From positions 108,252-172,251 of the forward strand of contig DATASQ010000009.1 in the NCBI GenBank assembly GCA_036269135.1: DNA of 64,000 bases, written 5' to 3'. Source of the DNA: Palsa-343 sp036269135. GTDB lineage: Bacteria > Acidobacteriota > Terriglobia > Terriglobales > Acidobacteriaceae. The notes beneath the pieces are model-generated. The model did not search any database and was not told the DNA's origin. It worked only from the letters and a program-made list of their open reading frames with translations. How positions within the stretch are numbered: the stretch's first letter is position 1; each line of letters begins with the position of its first letter. This document shows positions 31,545 through 40,417 of this stretch, piece by piece. The position numbers and the translations under genes are program-made.

Positions 31545-33329
31545 ATGGCCACCGCAACCACGATCAAAGTCATTCCCGGGGGCACGTTCCTCCTCACCAA
31601 CGCCGCGCCCGACGACGTTTTCACGCCCGAAGATTTCTCCGAAGAACAGCAGGCAATCGCGCGCACCACGGCCGAATTCGCTGAGAAGTCGATCCTGCCT
31701 CGCGTCCCGGAGATCGAGGCCAAGAACTTCCAGGCCACGCGCGAACTGCTCCTCGAAGCCGGGCAGCTTGGCCTGCTGGCGGCCGACATTCCCGAAGCGT
31801 ACGGCGGCCTCGCGCTCGATAAGGTGACCTCCGCGCTCATCGCGGATCGGGTCGCGGTCTGCGCCAGTTTTTCGGTCAGCATCAGCGCGCATACGGGGAT
31901 CGGCACGCTGCCGGTCATCTGGTACGGGACGCCTGAGCAAAAGCAAAAATATCTTCCAAAGCTCGCGACGGGCGAGTGGATCGCCGCTTATGCGCTCTCC
32001 GAAGCCTCTTCCGGCTCCGACGCTATGAATATCCGGGCGCAGGCGCGCCTCTCCGCAGACGGTTCGCAGTACGTGCTGAACGGCGAGAAGATGTGGATCT
32101 CGAACGCCGGTTTTGCCGATCTCTTCATCGTCTTCGCGAAGGTTGTTACCGACGACGGCCAGGCAGGACAGTTCTCAGCCTTCCTGATCGAACGCGACAC
32201 GCCCGGCCTGACCGTCGGCGCGGAAGAACACAAGCTGGGCATTCGCGGCTCGTCGACCTGCCCGCTGGTCCTTTCCGACTGCGCGGTTCCCGCCGGGAAT
32301 CTTCTGGGCGAAGCCGGCAAGGGTCACCACATCGCGTTTAACATTTTGAACGTCGGCCGTTACAAATTAGGAGCCGCGACCCTGGGAGGGGCACGCCATA
32401 CGCTGCGCAACGCGATCCGCTATGGCAAGCAGCGTCTGGCCTTCGGCAAGCCGATCACGTCGTTCGGGCTCATGCAGGAAAAGATCGCGGAGATGGCCAG
32501 CGGCATTTTCGCCGGCGAAGCGCTCGTCTATCGGGTCGTGGGCGCCATCGACGCTGCGCTGGCCACGCTGCCGTCGGACGCGCCGGCAAGCGAGGTTCAG
32601 AAACGCATTGAGGACTACGCCGTGGAGTGCTCCATTGTGAAGGTCTGGTGCTCCGAGATGCTCGATCGCGCCGTCGATGCCAATCTCCAGATCCATGGCG
32701 GCTACGGTTACGTCGAGGAGTATCCGGCGGAGCGCGCTTACCGCGATGCCCGCATCAACCGCATCTTTGAGGGCACGAACGAAATCAACCGGCTCATCAT
32801 CTCCGGTTTTCTTCTGAAGCGTGCGCTGCAGGGGCGTCTGCCGCTGCTGCCCGCGATTGCGAAGGTCATGGATGAGGTGATGGCCGGACCGGCGCCGCGT
32901 TCCGAAGCCAGCGGCGCGCTGGCTGCCGAGCACGCTCTGCTGGCCAGCGCGAAAAAGCTGGGTCTCTTTTGCTCCGGGGCCGCGAGCCAGAAATATCCAA
33001 CCAGTCTCCAGGATCAGCAGGAGATCATGGGCGCGCTTGCGGACATTCTTATCGAAATTTTGGTCATGGAGTCTGCAATCCTGCGCGCGGAAAAGGCTCG
33101 CGCGGCTCATCCCATGACCGTTCCGCTCGCGCAGCTCGCGGCGGCCCGCTCGTTCCGCATCGTTCAGTCGGCCGGCGAGCGCATTTTGGGGGCGGTTGCG
33201 GAAGGCGACATGCTGCGCACGCAGATGGCGATTTTTCGCCGCCTCACGAAGCATGACCCGGCGAACACAGTCGCTCTGGGACGCACCGTGGCCGAGCATA
33301 TGCTCGCCGCCGAGCGCTACACGCTTTAG
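31545..33329 (+). CDS. fadE: Acyl-CoA dehydrogenase, FadE type
   Basis: 594 residues. The FAD-dependent first step of beta-oxidation. ACAD blocks: EEQQAIARTTAEFAEKSILP, AYALSEASSGSDAMNIRAQA, LNGEKMWISNAGFADL, LGIRGSSTCPLVL, RLAFGKPITSFGLMQ, IHGGYGYVEEYPAERAYRDARI and the catalytic-Glu motif RIFEGTNEINRL. A C-terminal extension of about 190 residues beyond the core ACAD fold matches the VLCAD/Bacillus FadE (YusJ) form. ATG at 31545 has GGAG ahead. Only the TA pair separates it from fadA. Confidence 0.94.
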   Translation: MATATTIKVIPGGTFLLTNAAPDDVFTPEDFSEEQQAIARTTAEFAEKSILPRVPEIEAKNFQATRELLLEAGQLGLLAADIPEAYGGLALDKVTSALIADRVAVCASFSVSISAHTGIGTLPVIWYGTPEQKQKYLPKLATGEWIAAYALSEASSGSDAMNIRAQARLSADGSQYVLNGEKMWISNAGFADLFIVFAKVVTDDGQAGQFSAFLIERDTPGLTVGAEEHKLGIRGSSTCPLVLSDCAVPAGNLLGEAGKGHHIAFNILNVGRYKLGAATLGGARHTLRNAIRYGKQRLAFGKPITSFGLMQEKIAEMASGIFAGEALVYRVVGAIDAALATLPSDAPASEVQKRIEDYAVECSIVKVWCSEMLDRAVDANLQIHGGYGYVEEYPAERAYRDARINRIFEGTNEINRLIISGFLLKRALQGRLPLLPAIAKVMDEVMAGPAPRSEASGALAAEHALLASAKKLGLFCSGAASQKYPTSLQDQQEIMGALADILIEILVMESAILRAEKARAAHPMTVPLAQLAAARSFRIVQSAGERILGAVAEGDMLRTQMAIFRRLTKHDPANTVALGRTVAEHMLAAERYTL

Positions 33330-33623
33330 TCAGGACCCGAGCAGAGCCGCGACGAGAGCCCGCCACTCTTCGCCCAGCTCGGGGCGATGATGCTGCCGGC
33401 CGGCGCGCTCATACCAGTAATTGGCGTTCCAGTCGGCGCCTTCCCTGCGGTGCAGATAGGCGTGCACCGCCATGCCCTCGGGGCTGTCCAATGCGTCCAC
33501 CAGGCCGTGGGCCCGAGACCAGTCGCCTTTGGCGTCCCACCACAGAGCCCGGAGCGGGGCGGGCAATCCCGCGGGCGGCTCGGGCCGCCCCAGCAGAGAA
33601 TCGCGGAATTCCTCGATGGTCAT
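33330..33623 (-). CDS. Conserved hypothetical protein
   Basis: 97 residues beginning MTIEEFRDSLLGRPEPPAGL. Contains the block LRALWWDAKGDWSRAHGLVDALDSPEGMAVHAYLHRREGD-like sequence with NANYWYERAGR, a pattern I know from short hypothetical proteins of many Gram-negatives. Probably a small helical soluble protein. The ATG at 33623 is preferred to an upstream in-frame ATG because it begins at the conserved start. Its stop begins at the base right after the FadE stop on the other strand. Confidence 0.75.
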   Translation of the reverse strand: MTIEEFRDSLLGRPEPPAGLPAPLRALWWDAKGDWSRAHGLVDALDSPEGMAVHAYLHRREGADWNANYWYERAGRQHHRPELGEEWRALVAALLGS

Positions 33624-33674
33624 CGCATCCCCCTGTCCCGAGCCGGGCCCGTGATCCGCCATGAGCCCGACAGC

Positions 33675-34847
33675 CTAGCTGAGCACCAGTTTCCCGATGG
33701 TCGCCAGCTGCATGTTGGACGTGCCCTCGTAAATGGAGCCGATCTTGGCGTCGCGATAAAACTTCTCCACAGGATAGTCCTTGACGAACCCGTAGCCGCC
33801 GTAGACTTCCACGGCTTTGCTGGCGACGTCTTCGGCGACGCGCGAGGCAAACAGCTTGGCCATGGCCGCCTCTTTCACAAACGGGAGGCCCGCGGCTTTC
33901 ATGCGCGCGGCGTTGTAGACCAGCAGGCGGACGGCCTCAATCTGCGTGGCCATCTCGGCGAGGGCAAACTGCACGGCCTGGAATTCGGCGATGGGCTTGC
34001 CGAACTGCTTCCGCTCCCTGCTGTACTTCGCGGCCAGCGACCAGGCGCCTTCCGCCAGGCCCAGCATCTGCGCGGCAATGCCGATGCGTCCCTCGTTGAG
34101 GGTTTCAATGGCGATCTTGTAGCCTTTGCCCACCTCGCCGATGACGTTGGCGGAGGGCACGCGGCAGTCGTCGAAGAGCAGCTCGCAGGTGGACGAGGCG
34201 CGAATGCCCATCTTGTCTTCTTTGTGCCCGACGGTAAAGCCGGCGGCTCCGCGTTCCACGACAAACGCCGTGATGCCGCGGTAGCCGGCCTGGGGATCGA
34301 GGGTGGCGAAGACCAGAAACAGATCGGCCTCCATGGCATTCGAGATCCAGAGCTTGCGGCCGTTCAGGACATACTCATGGCCGTCGGCGCGCGCCTGGGT
34401 GGTCAGCGAAAAGGCGTCAGAGCCGGAGGCGGCCTCGCTGAGCGCATAGGCGCAGACCGTTTGCTGCGCCATGCGCGGAATCCACATCTGCTTCTGCTCG
34501 GCGGTGCCCCAGCGCAGGAGCGCGTTGACGGCCAGGGTGTTCTGCACGTCCACGATGACCGCGACCGCGGGATCGACGCGGGCAATTTCCTCCACGGCAA
34601 GGACGGCGCTGAAGAACGACGCACCGGCGCCACCCAGCTCCATGGGAGCTTCAATGGCCATCAGCCCCAGCTCGAACATCTGCCGCAGGATGCCGGCGTC
34701 GAGCTTCTGCGCTTCGTCCATGGCGCGCACGCGCGGAGCGATCTCCTGCTGGGCAAACTGCCGCACCGTATCGCGCAGCATGGTTTCTTCTTCGGTCAGG
34801 GTGGTCAGCGGGGCAACGGTTTCCGGGGCGGTCTCGGTTTCAGCCAT
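33675..34847 (-). CDS. Acyl-CoA dehydrogenase, short/branched-chain type
   Basis: 390 residues, the standard ACAD length. Motifs: AYALSEAASGSDAFSLTT, LNGRKLWISNAMEADLFLVF, MGIRASSTCELLFDDC, FGKPIAEFQAVQFALAEMAT, YGGYGFVKDYPVEKFYRDAKIGSIYEGTSNMQL, with the catalytic Glu in YEGTS. By position of that Glu and overall sequence it belongs with short- or short/branched-chain dehydrogenases, so it would handle the last cycles or branched-chain acyl-CoAs. GGAGA precedes the ATG at 34847. Encoded on the opposite strand to the fad set. Confidence 0.93.
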   Translation of the reverse strand: MAETETAPETVAPLTTLTEEETMLRDTVRQFAQQEIAPRVRAMDEAQKLDAGILRQMFELGLMAIEAPMELGGAGASFFSAVLAVEEIARVDPAVAVIVDVQNTLAVNALLRWGTAEQKQMWIPRMAQQTVCAYALSEAASGSDAFSLTTQARADGHEYVLNGRKLWISNAMEADLFLVFATLDPQAGYRGITAFVVERGAAGFTVGHKEDKMGIRASSTCELLFDDCRVPSANVIGEVGKGYKIAIETLNEGRIGIAAQMLGLAEGAWSLAAKYSRERKQFGKPIAEFQAVQFALAEMATQIEAVRLLVYNAARMKAAGLPFVKEAAMAKLFASRVAEDVASKAVEVYGGYGFVKDYPVEKFYRDAKIGSIYEGTSNMQLATIGKLVLS

Positions 34848-34943
34848 CGGCTCTCCTTGAGGCTTGCGGCCGGTGCGCGCAGGGCGCAGGGGGCCGAACA
34901 CCCGAGCCTATCCTGGCGCGCGCCCGCCGCGCTACTCCGGAGG

Positions 34944-34975
34944 CAGAAGAAAACCGCCGGCGAGCGCCGGCGGTT
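34944..34975 (-). terminator. Intrinsic terminator after mutY
   Basis: Stem AACCGCCGGCG/CGCCGGCGGTT (34952-34962 with 34965-34975), followed on the minus strand by TTTTCTTCT. It lies 14 bp beyond the mutY stop. Confidence 0.85.
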
Positions 34976-34989
34976 GTCGAGAATATCGG

Positions 34990-36078
34990 CTAGACGCCGA
35001 CCAGGACGGATTCGGGCTCCCTGGGCATCTCGAGGGTCACCGAAGGGCCCGCGCCGCTGTAGCCCGGCAGCACCTTGAGCCGTTTCAGGATTTTGCGCGT
35101 GAGGCCGGTCAGCGGCTGATCGTTGAGGTCGAGCACCGGGACCCAGGCGCGATCGCCTGTGCTGCGCGCCAGCATCTTCTGCTCGTTCACGGTTAGGCCG
35201 TAGACGGTCACGTAGTAATTGGTGTTGGTGATGGAGTGCCGCACCGTGAGCAGCTGCATGCTCTCGTTTTCCTGGCCTTCCTTCAGCAGGGGCAGTTCCC
35301 ACATGCCCGGCATCTGCGAGGCATCCGCGGAACGCTGCTCAAGGAGAACTTCGGCGCGCGGCCACTGCCGGCGCTGTACCAGGGCCAGAGCGGTCTTCTG
35401 GCTCAGCATTTTTTTCGTGCGGGGCGCGGTATGCTCGCCAAGCGTGGCGCATCCGCCGCGCACGGGGCAGGTCAGGCACATGGGATTGCGGGGGAGGCAC
35501 ACGGTCGCCCCCAGTTCCATCATCGCCTGATTGAAATCGCCGGGGCGGTGGCGGTCGACCAGATCCTCAGCCGCGCGCCGCAGCTGACCGCTGCGCGCCA
35601 CGCCGGGAACCGGCTCATGCCCGAAATATCGTGTCAGCACGCGCTCGACGTTGCCATCCACCGCCGGAACCGCCTCACCGAACGCGATGCTGGCGACCGC
35701 CGCGGCGGTGTAAATCCCCACGCCGGGCAGGCGGGTCAGCGCGGCCGCGGTCCGGGGAATCTCGCCCTTGTGCTCGGCGACGATCGCTTTGGCGGCGTCA
35801 CAGAGAGCCCGGGCACGCCGGTAGTAGCCCAGCCCGCTCCACTGCGCCAGCACTTCGGTTTCGTCGGCCGCGGCCAGGGATTCGAGGGTTGGGAACCGGG
35901 TCAAAAAGCGGGTGTAATACTCCACCACCACGGAAACGCGGGTCTGCTGCAGCATCGTCTCCGAGACCCAGATCGCATAGGGGTTGCGGGTCTGCCTCCA
36001 GGGCAGATCGCGCGCGTGGGCATCGAACCATGCCAGCAGCTTTTCGCGGAATTGGGCTTCGTCTTGTTTAGATTCCAT
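34990..36078 (-). CDS. mutY: A/G-specific adenine glycosylase
   Basis: About 362 residues. Removes adenine mispaired with 8-oxoguanine. Visible: RDLPWRQTRNPYAIWVSETMLQQTRV with the catalytic Glu, helix-hairpin-helix LTRLPGVGIYTAAAVASIAFG, the catalytic Asp in AVDGNVERVL, the [4Fe-4S] ligands CLPRNPMCLTCPVRGGC, and a C-terminal NUDIX-like 8-oxoG recognition domain (MPGMWELPLL). Start uncertain: ATG 36078 (used) or 36099; neither has a clear ribosome-binding site, and the frame is open to 36204. Confidence 0.94.
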   Translation of the reverse strand: MESKQDEAQFREKLLAWFDAHARDLPWRQTRNPYAIWVSETMLQQTRVSVVVEYYTRFLTRFPTLESLAAADETEVLAQWSGLGYYRRARALCDAAKAIVAEHKGEIPRTAAALTRLPGVGIYTAAAVASIAFGEAVPAVDGNVERVLTRYFGHEPVPGVARSGQLRRAAEDLVDRHRPGDFNQAMMELGATVCLPRNPMCLTCPVRGGCATLGEHTAPRTKKMLSQKTALALVQRRQWPRAEVLLEQRSADASQMPGMWELPLLKEGQENESMQLLTVRHSITNTNYYVTVYGLTVNEQKMLARSTGDRAWVPVLDLNDQPLTGLTRKILKRLKVLPGYSGAGPSVTLEMPREPESVLVGV

Positions 36079-36267
36079 GCGGGGATACCAGAGTTCCATT
36101 CCAGCGTCATGTTGTCTCTTTCGCAATCCCCCAAAAGGCGAACGAGGCTCCCGCGTCAAGGCCAGAACTTTGGTTTCTTTCGCAGCTAACTGCTTTTTCT
36201 TCAATTCGCTCCCCTTGTCCTTCGGAAAAATCGTCTCCGCGCCCTGTTACCCTGAATTCTGGCCCGC

Positions 36268-37272
36268 ATGCTTTCCGACGCCTTCCTTCGCCGCCTCCCG
36301 AAAGCCGAACTGCACCTGCATCTGGAGGGCACGGTCACGCCGGAAACCCTGGTTGAGCTCAGCACCCGGCATGACGGCGGCGCAGCTCTCACGCTCGACC
36401 AGGCCCGGGCTCTCTTCCATTACACCGACTTCTCCGGTTTTCTGCTCGCCTTCAAGGCGATCACGGGGCATCTGCGCACGGCCGCCGATTACGAGCTGGC
36501 GGCGTGGCGGATGGCGGAGAGTCTGGCCCGCCAGGGTGTGGTGCATGCAGAAGTCTACGTCTCGGTGGGGGTGGTGTACTACTGGCGGCGCTGCGCCTTC
36601 GAACCGCTGTTCGAAGGCATGGAGCGCGCGCGGGTCCGCGCCGAATCCGAACTGGGCCTCACGCTTTACTGGATCTTCGACGCGGTCCGCCACTTCGGCC
36701 CCGAAGAAGCGGCCCGGGTGTTCCGCGAAGCGGCCGAGCTGCGCCCGCAGTTCCCTTCCATCGTGGGGATTGGTATTGGCGGGGACGAGCGGCGCACCGG
36801 CGCCGAGCCGTTTCGCGAGCTGTACGCGGAGGCGCGCGCGGCCGGGCTGCGGCTGACCGCGCATGCCGGGGAAACCGTGGGACCGGAGGGCATCTGGGGC
36901 GCGTTGAATGTCGGGGCGGAGCGCCTCGGGCATGCTCTTTCGGCGATCCACGACCCGGAGCTCATGGAGCTGCTGGCGCATCGGCAGATTCCCGTGGAGA
37001 TCTGCGTGACGTCGAATCTGCGAACCGGCTGCTGCATTACCGTGGAGGAGCACCCGGTGCGCCGCTACTTCGACGCCGGCCTGATGGTGACCCTGAACTC
37101 CGACGATCCGGCGTTGTTTGGGAGCGATCTTCAGCAGGAGTATGGTCTGGCGCAGAGAGAATTCGGGTTCACGGAGGAGCATGTGCGCGAGCTGGCGGCC
37201 AATTCAATTGAGGCGAGCTTCCTGCCGGCTGACCGAAAAGTAATGCTCCTTCGGCGGATTGAGTCCCTCTGA
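36268..37272 (+). CDS. add: Adenosine deaminase
   Basis: 334 residues. TIM-barrel zinc deaminase: first zinc His pair in KAELHLHLEGT, catalytic Glu and His in LTAHAGETVGPEGIW, a further zinc-site region around RLGHALSAIHDPEL, and the zinc Asp in VTLNSDDPALFGSDLQQEY. Converts adenosine to inosine in purine salvage; the adenine-deaminase branch of the family cannot be ruled out from motifs alone. Divergent from mutY across 189 bp. Confidence 0.93.
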   Translation: MLSDAFLRRLPKAELHLHLEGTVTPETLVELSTRHDGGAALTLDQARALFHYTDFSGFLLAFKAITGHLRTAADYELAAWRMAESLARQGVVHAEVYVSVGVVYYWRRCAFEPLFEGMERARVRAESELGLTLYWIFDAVRHFGPEEAARVFREAAELRPQFPSIVGIGIGGDERRTGAEPFRELYAEARAAGLRLTAHAGETVGPEGIWGALNVGAERLGHALSAIHDPELMELLAHRQIPVEICVTSNLRTGCCITVEEHPVRRYFDAGLMVTLNSDDPALFGSDLQQEYGLAQREFGFTEEHVRELAANSIEASFLPADRKVMLLRRIESL

Positions 37273-37346
37273 AGGACTATGGTCCGTCGCGCATTCGCCG
37301 ATATATAGAAGCAGAAAGGCTGGCAGCGCGGAACTGCCGCCTGCGC

Positions 37347-37352
37347 TATGAT
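37347..37352 (+). promoter_or_regulatory. TATGAT -10-like box
   Basis: TATGAT lies 6 nt before the ATG at 37359 with no ribosome-binding site between, as in a leaderless gene. Confidence 0.45.
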
Positions 37353-37358
37353 GAACCC

Positions 37359-37628
37359 ATGGCGCCCTGGGGAAAGCGCATGTGCGATTTTCTGAGCAAG
37401 AGCACGAAGCTCGTGGACCTGGATACAATCCTGCCGACCGTGAAACCTTCTTCATCGAACGCTCTTCGCGCCATTGGCTGGACTTCGGTCGCGGTGGGCG
37501 TGACCGCGCTCGGACTTTACATTGGCCGGGAGCTGCGGGTGCGGTACAAGTTCAAGCGCCGGACGCCATCCGACTTTTTCTCGCACGCCGGGGAAGAATT
37601 CGGCGCCGACTACGGTGTGGGCGTTTAG
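37359..37628 (+). CDS. Small single-helix membrane protein, unknown
   Basis: 89 residues. One hydrophobic segment (about residues 37-55: AIGWTSVAVGVTALGLYIG) follows a short soluble lead, then a basic stretch RELRVRYKFKRRTP and a Gly-rich end. No family recognised. The gene is flanked by a -10-like box 6 nt before its ATG and a stem-loop after its stop, which supports it being real. Confidence 0.6.
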   Translation: MAPWGKRMCDFLSKSTKLVDLDTILPTVKPSSSNALRAIGWTSVAVGVTALGLYIGRELRVRYKFKRRTPSDFFSHAGEEFGADYGVGV

Positions 37629-37673
37629 CGCCACCCTATACTCGACCGCGCTGATCTCCTTGTGCTTGCGGAC

Positions 37674-37695
37674 GCCCCTTTCCGGGGCCTTTCTG
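37674..37695 (+). terminator. Stem-loop terminator
   Basis: GCCCC/GGGGC stem (37674-37678 with 37684-37688), loop TTTCC, then CTTTCTG. Weak but positioned between convergent genes. Confidence 0.45.
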
Positions 37696-37717
37696 AACGC
37701 TCTACGCTGAACGCTTT

Positions 37718-38653
37718 TTAGTGCGTCCGCTCGACCAGATAGCGGGCGACGGCCTTTAATCCTTCCGCTGCGTCGCCATACGGATCCAGAGCGCTGAAGG
37801 CTTCGGCAACGAGCCGGTCTGCATCCCTGCGCGACTGCTCAATCCCGAAGACCGCAGGCCAGGTGGCCTTGTCGCTGGCTACGTCTTTGCCGGCTGTCTT
37901 GCCCAGATGGGCGGAGTCCTGCGTCATGTCCAGCACATCGTCGACAATCTGAAAGGCCAGGCCCGCCTTGGTGCCGAACTCGGTCAGGCGATGCACATCG
38001 GTCGCGTCCGCCCCGCCGAAAACTCCGCCGCTGACGATGCTCACGCGAATCAGCGCTCCTGTTTTCGCACGGTGGATGGCCAGCACGCTCTCGGCCGTCG
38101 GCTTCGAGTGCTCGCCTTCCAGATCCAGGACCTGACCGCCGATCATGCCCTCAATCGTCCCGGTCGCCTCGGCCACCAGGCCGACGATGCGGATGGCTCT
38201 TTCCGGCGAGCAGCGCAGCCCAGCCAGTGTTTGGTAAGCGAGAGTCTGCAGGGCGTCTCCGGCCAGGATCGCAATAGCCTCGCCGAAGGCCACATGGCAG
38301 GTGGGCTTGCCGCGGCGCAGATCGTCATTATCGAGCGCCGGCAAATCGTCGTGGATCAGCGAATACGTGTGCAGCATCTCGATCGCTGAACCGAGATCCT
38401 CGATGCCCTCCGGCAATTCGCCGCGGCCGTGGGCCGCGGCCATCGTCCGGGCCGCCTCGATCGCCAGTACCGGGCGCAGGCGTTTGCCGCCCGCAAACAC
38501 GCTGTGGCGCATGGCTCCGTGGATCGACGCGGGCACCTGGGTCACCGGCGGCAGCAGCCGCTCCAGCGCCGCATCGGTGCGCTCCACGCCCTCCCGCAAA
38601 ATCTGATGGACATCCACCGGCACTGCGACCATGTTATCGGAAGTTTTCGTCAC
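37718..38653 (-). CDS. ispA: Polyprenyl (farnesyl/geranyl-type) diphosphate synthase
   Basis: 311 residues. Both Asp-rich prenyltransferase motifs are intact: HDDLPALDNDDLRRGKPT (first, with the four-residue insert typical of IspA-type short-chain enzymes) and VDDVLDMTQDSAHLGK (second); GGKRLRP carries the diphosphate-binding Lys. Product chain length is likely C15, feeding undecaprenyl phosphate, quinones and, in this phylum, hopanoids or carotenoids. Start is GTG at 38653 (AAAGGCG about 8 nt before) or ATG at 38632; the GTG overlaps the preceding gene by 20 bp. Confidence 0.92.
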   Translation of the reverse strand: MTKTSDNMVAVPVDVHQILREGVERTDAALERLLPPVTQVPASIHGAMRHSVFAGGKRLRPVLAIEAARTMAAAHGRGELPEGIEDLGSAIEMLHTYSLIHDDLPALDNDDLRRGKPTCHVAFGEAIAILAGDALQTLAYQTLAGLRCSPERAIRIVGLVAEATGTIEGMIGGQVLDLEGEHSKPTAESVLAIHRAKTGALIRVSIVSGGVFGGADATDVHRLTEFGTKAGLAFQIVDDVLDMTQDSAHLGKTAGKDVASDKATWPAVFGIEQSRRDADRLVAEAFSALDPYGDAAEGLKAVARYLVERTH

Positions 38654-40382
38654 CAGCCGTTCGCCTTTCTTTCCACATCCATGCCAGTGTAACGGCCAGC
38701 GCCGCCAGCGAGAGCCACCGCCCGGCCCACTCGTCGCCGGTGGTACCCCAGCGCACGTCGATCCGGGTCGCTCCTGCTTTCACAGGAATCACCATCAGGC
38801 CGTCGCTCCTGTGAATGCGCGACGCGAGGGGGAGAGCGGCCCCGTTCACCGTCACGCGCCACGCCGGATAGTCCATCAGACGCAGCACCGCATATCCCGC
38901 GCCGGAACTCGTGACGACTGCCTCCCTGCGCTCGTCGCTCCAGGTTCCGACGCGCACCGTAGCCGGGACTTCCTCCGCGGGCGTCGGCGTCCACGTGTCT
39001 TCATCGGGATTGAGCGGACCCTCTTCGACGCCGGCGGCGCGCAGCACCCGCACCGGCGGCAATCCTGGGTCGATCTCATCGCTCACCGCGCCGCGCGGCG
39101 TGTACTCGTCGGTTCCGGAGAAGCCGCCATCCTGGAAGGTCGCCATTTGCGCCTGCACGTTGTCCTCTTCATCGCAGGGCTGCCAGTAGACCGCGGTCGC
39201 GAGGGCCGCCATCCCGCAGGCCAGCAGCACGAGCGCCCAGGCGCGGGCGCGCCGCGCTTTCTCCAATGCAGGGATACGTCCAGATGCGATCGCCACCAGT
39301 GCTGCGGCCACCAGGCCGAGCACCAGCAGCCAGCGCCAGGGGAACTGCAGATACCGCAGTTCGGGCGCGAGCCGCCACAGGCTATCGCTCCAGCGAAACT
39401 GCAGCGCCGCGATGACCGCGCCGGCCGCCACCAGGGGAAGCCAGAGCCCATCCTTTCGCTTCGGCCAGCTCAGCACCGCGGCCAGAGACATGGCCGCCAG
39501 CAGCGCCACGCCAACCCAGGAAACCATGCCGAGCACATGGTTGTGATATGTCGCGTTGAAGCGCTCCTCCATCGCAACTCGGGACAGATTCACGAAACCG
39601 AAGAGAAAGCTGTCCTGCACGCGCATCAGCGGTCCAATGGCGCGCCAGATCTCGACCCAGCGTTCCTCGTAATACGCCGGGACCAGCCAGATGCCCGCCA
39701 GTCCGAGGCCCAGGGCGGTGCCCGCGACGGCGCGCCCGAGCAGACGCCAGCGCTTCTCCGCAACCGCCGCCACGACGACCAGCAGCGCGAGGAAATAGGT
39801 GCCCATCACGGCCGACGGCGCATTCGTCAGCCACAGCGCCGCCACCGTCAGGGCCAGCGGAATCGTGCTGCCGATTCGCCGCAGTCCGTAGAGAACCAGC
39901 AGCGGCATCCATACCGCCGCCAGCAGCTCCGCCATCGCCGCCCGCTCGTAGGCGACAAAGAGCATATAAGGATTCACCGCGTAGATGCAGGCCGCGAGCA
40001 AGGCTGTCTGCTCGCTCATCCATTCGGAGGCCATGGCGCGAAAGCTCCACGCGGCGCCGAGCAGAGCCAGGGCGGTAAAGACAAAGCCTACCCAGCTCCA
40101 CGGCAGCAAAACGCCGAGGAAGGCTCCCAGCATCCAGCTCAGCGGCGGATAAAAGACGAAGCGCGGCTCGCCTGCTCCGAAGTTCGCCGACGCGGCCCAG
40201 TGCGGATACAGGATGCCGGCGCGCCAGTGCGCCACCACCCCCATCCAGCTCTCCAGATGAAAATCGAAGTCCTGTCCGCACGAGGGGCCGCGCCACGCCA
40301 GGGGCAGCAAGGCAATGCCGACCACCGCCAGCAGCAGCACATTGCGCCGATACAGCTGTCGCATCCACGCCGCCGCGTTCAT
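38634..40382 (-). CDS. Polytopic membrane protein, 6-pyruvoyl-tetrahydropterin-synthase-related (PTPS_related) type
   Basis: 582 residues with about ten membrane helices, then a soluble beta-rich C-terminal domain (about residues 390-560). The stretch GPSCGQDFDFHLESWM with GDGxDxxxH-like acidic residues just after the first helix, and YPPLSWMLGAFLG and YAVNPYMLFVAYERAAMAELLA, match membrane glycosyltransferase-like proteins annotated as PTPS-related. Likely transfers sugar from a lipid carrier in the periplasm; activity is unproven. Sits between ispA and a penicillin-acylase gene, overlapping the former, so probably one transcript. Confidence 0.75.
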   Translation of the reverse strand: MNAAAWMRQLYRRNVLLLAVVGIALLPLAWRGPSCGQDFDFHLESWMGVVAHWRAGILYPHWAASANFGAGEPRFVFYPPLSWMLGAFLGVLLPWSWVGFVFTALALLGAAWSFRAMASEWMSEQTALLAACIYAVNPYMLFVAYERAAMAELLAAVWMPLLVLYGLRRIGSTIPLALTVAALWLTNAPSAVMGTYFLALLVVVAAVAEKRWRLLGRAVAGTALGLGLAGIWLVPAYYEERWVEIWRAIGPLMRVQDSFLFGFVNLSRVAMEERFNATYHNHVLGMVSWVGVALLAAMSLAAVLSWPKRKDGLWLPLVAAGAVIAALQFRWSDSLWRLAPELRYLQFPWRWLLVLGLVAAALVAIASGRIPALEKARRARAWALVLLACGMAALATAVYWQPCDEEDNVQAQMATFQDGGFSGTDEYTPRGAVSDEIDPGLPPVRVLRAAGVEEGPLNPDEDTWTPTPAEEVPATVRVGTWSDERREAVVTSSGAGYAVLRLMDYPAWRVTVNGAALPLASRIHRSDGLMVIPVKAGATRIDVRWGTTGDEWAGRWLSLAALAVTLAWMWKERRTAGDENFR

Positions 40383-40417
40383 TCGCGTCCCCGGTCCCGG
40401 AACATCCCGTTTGGACT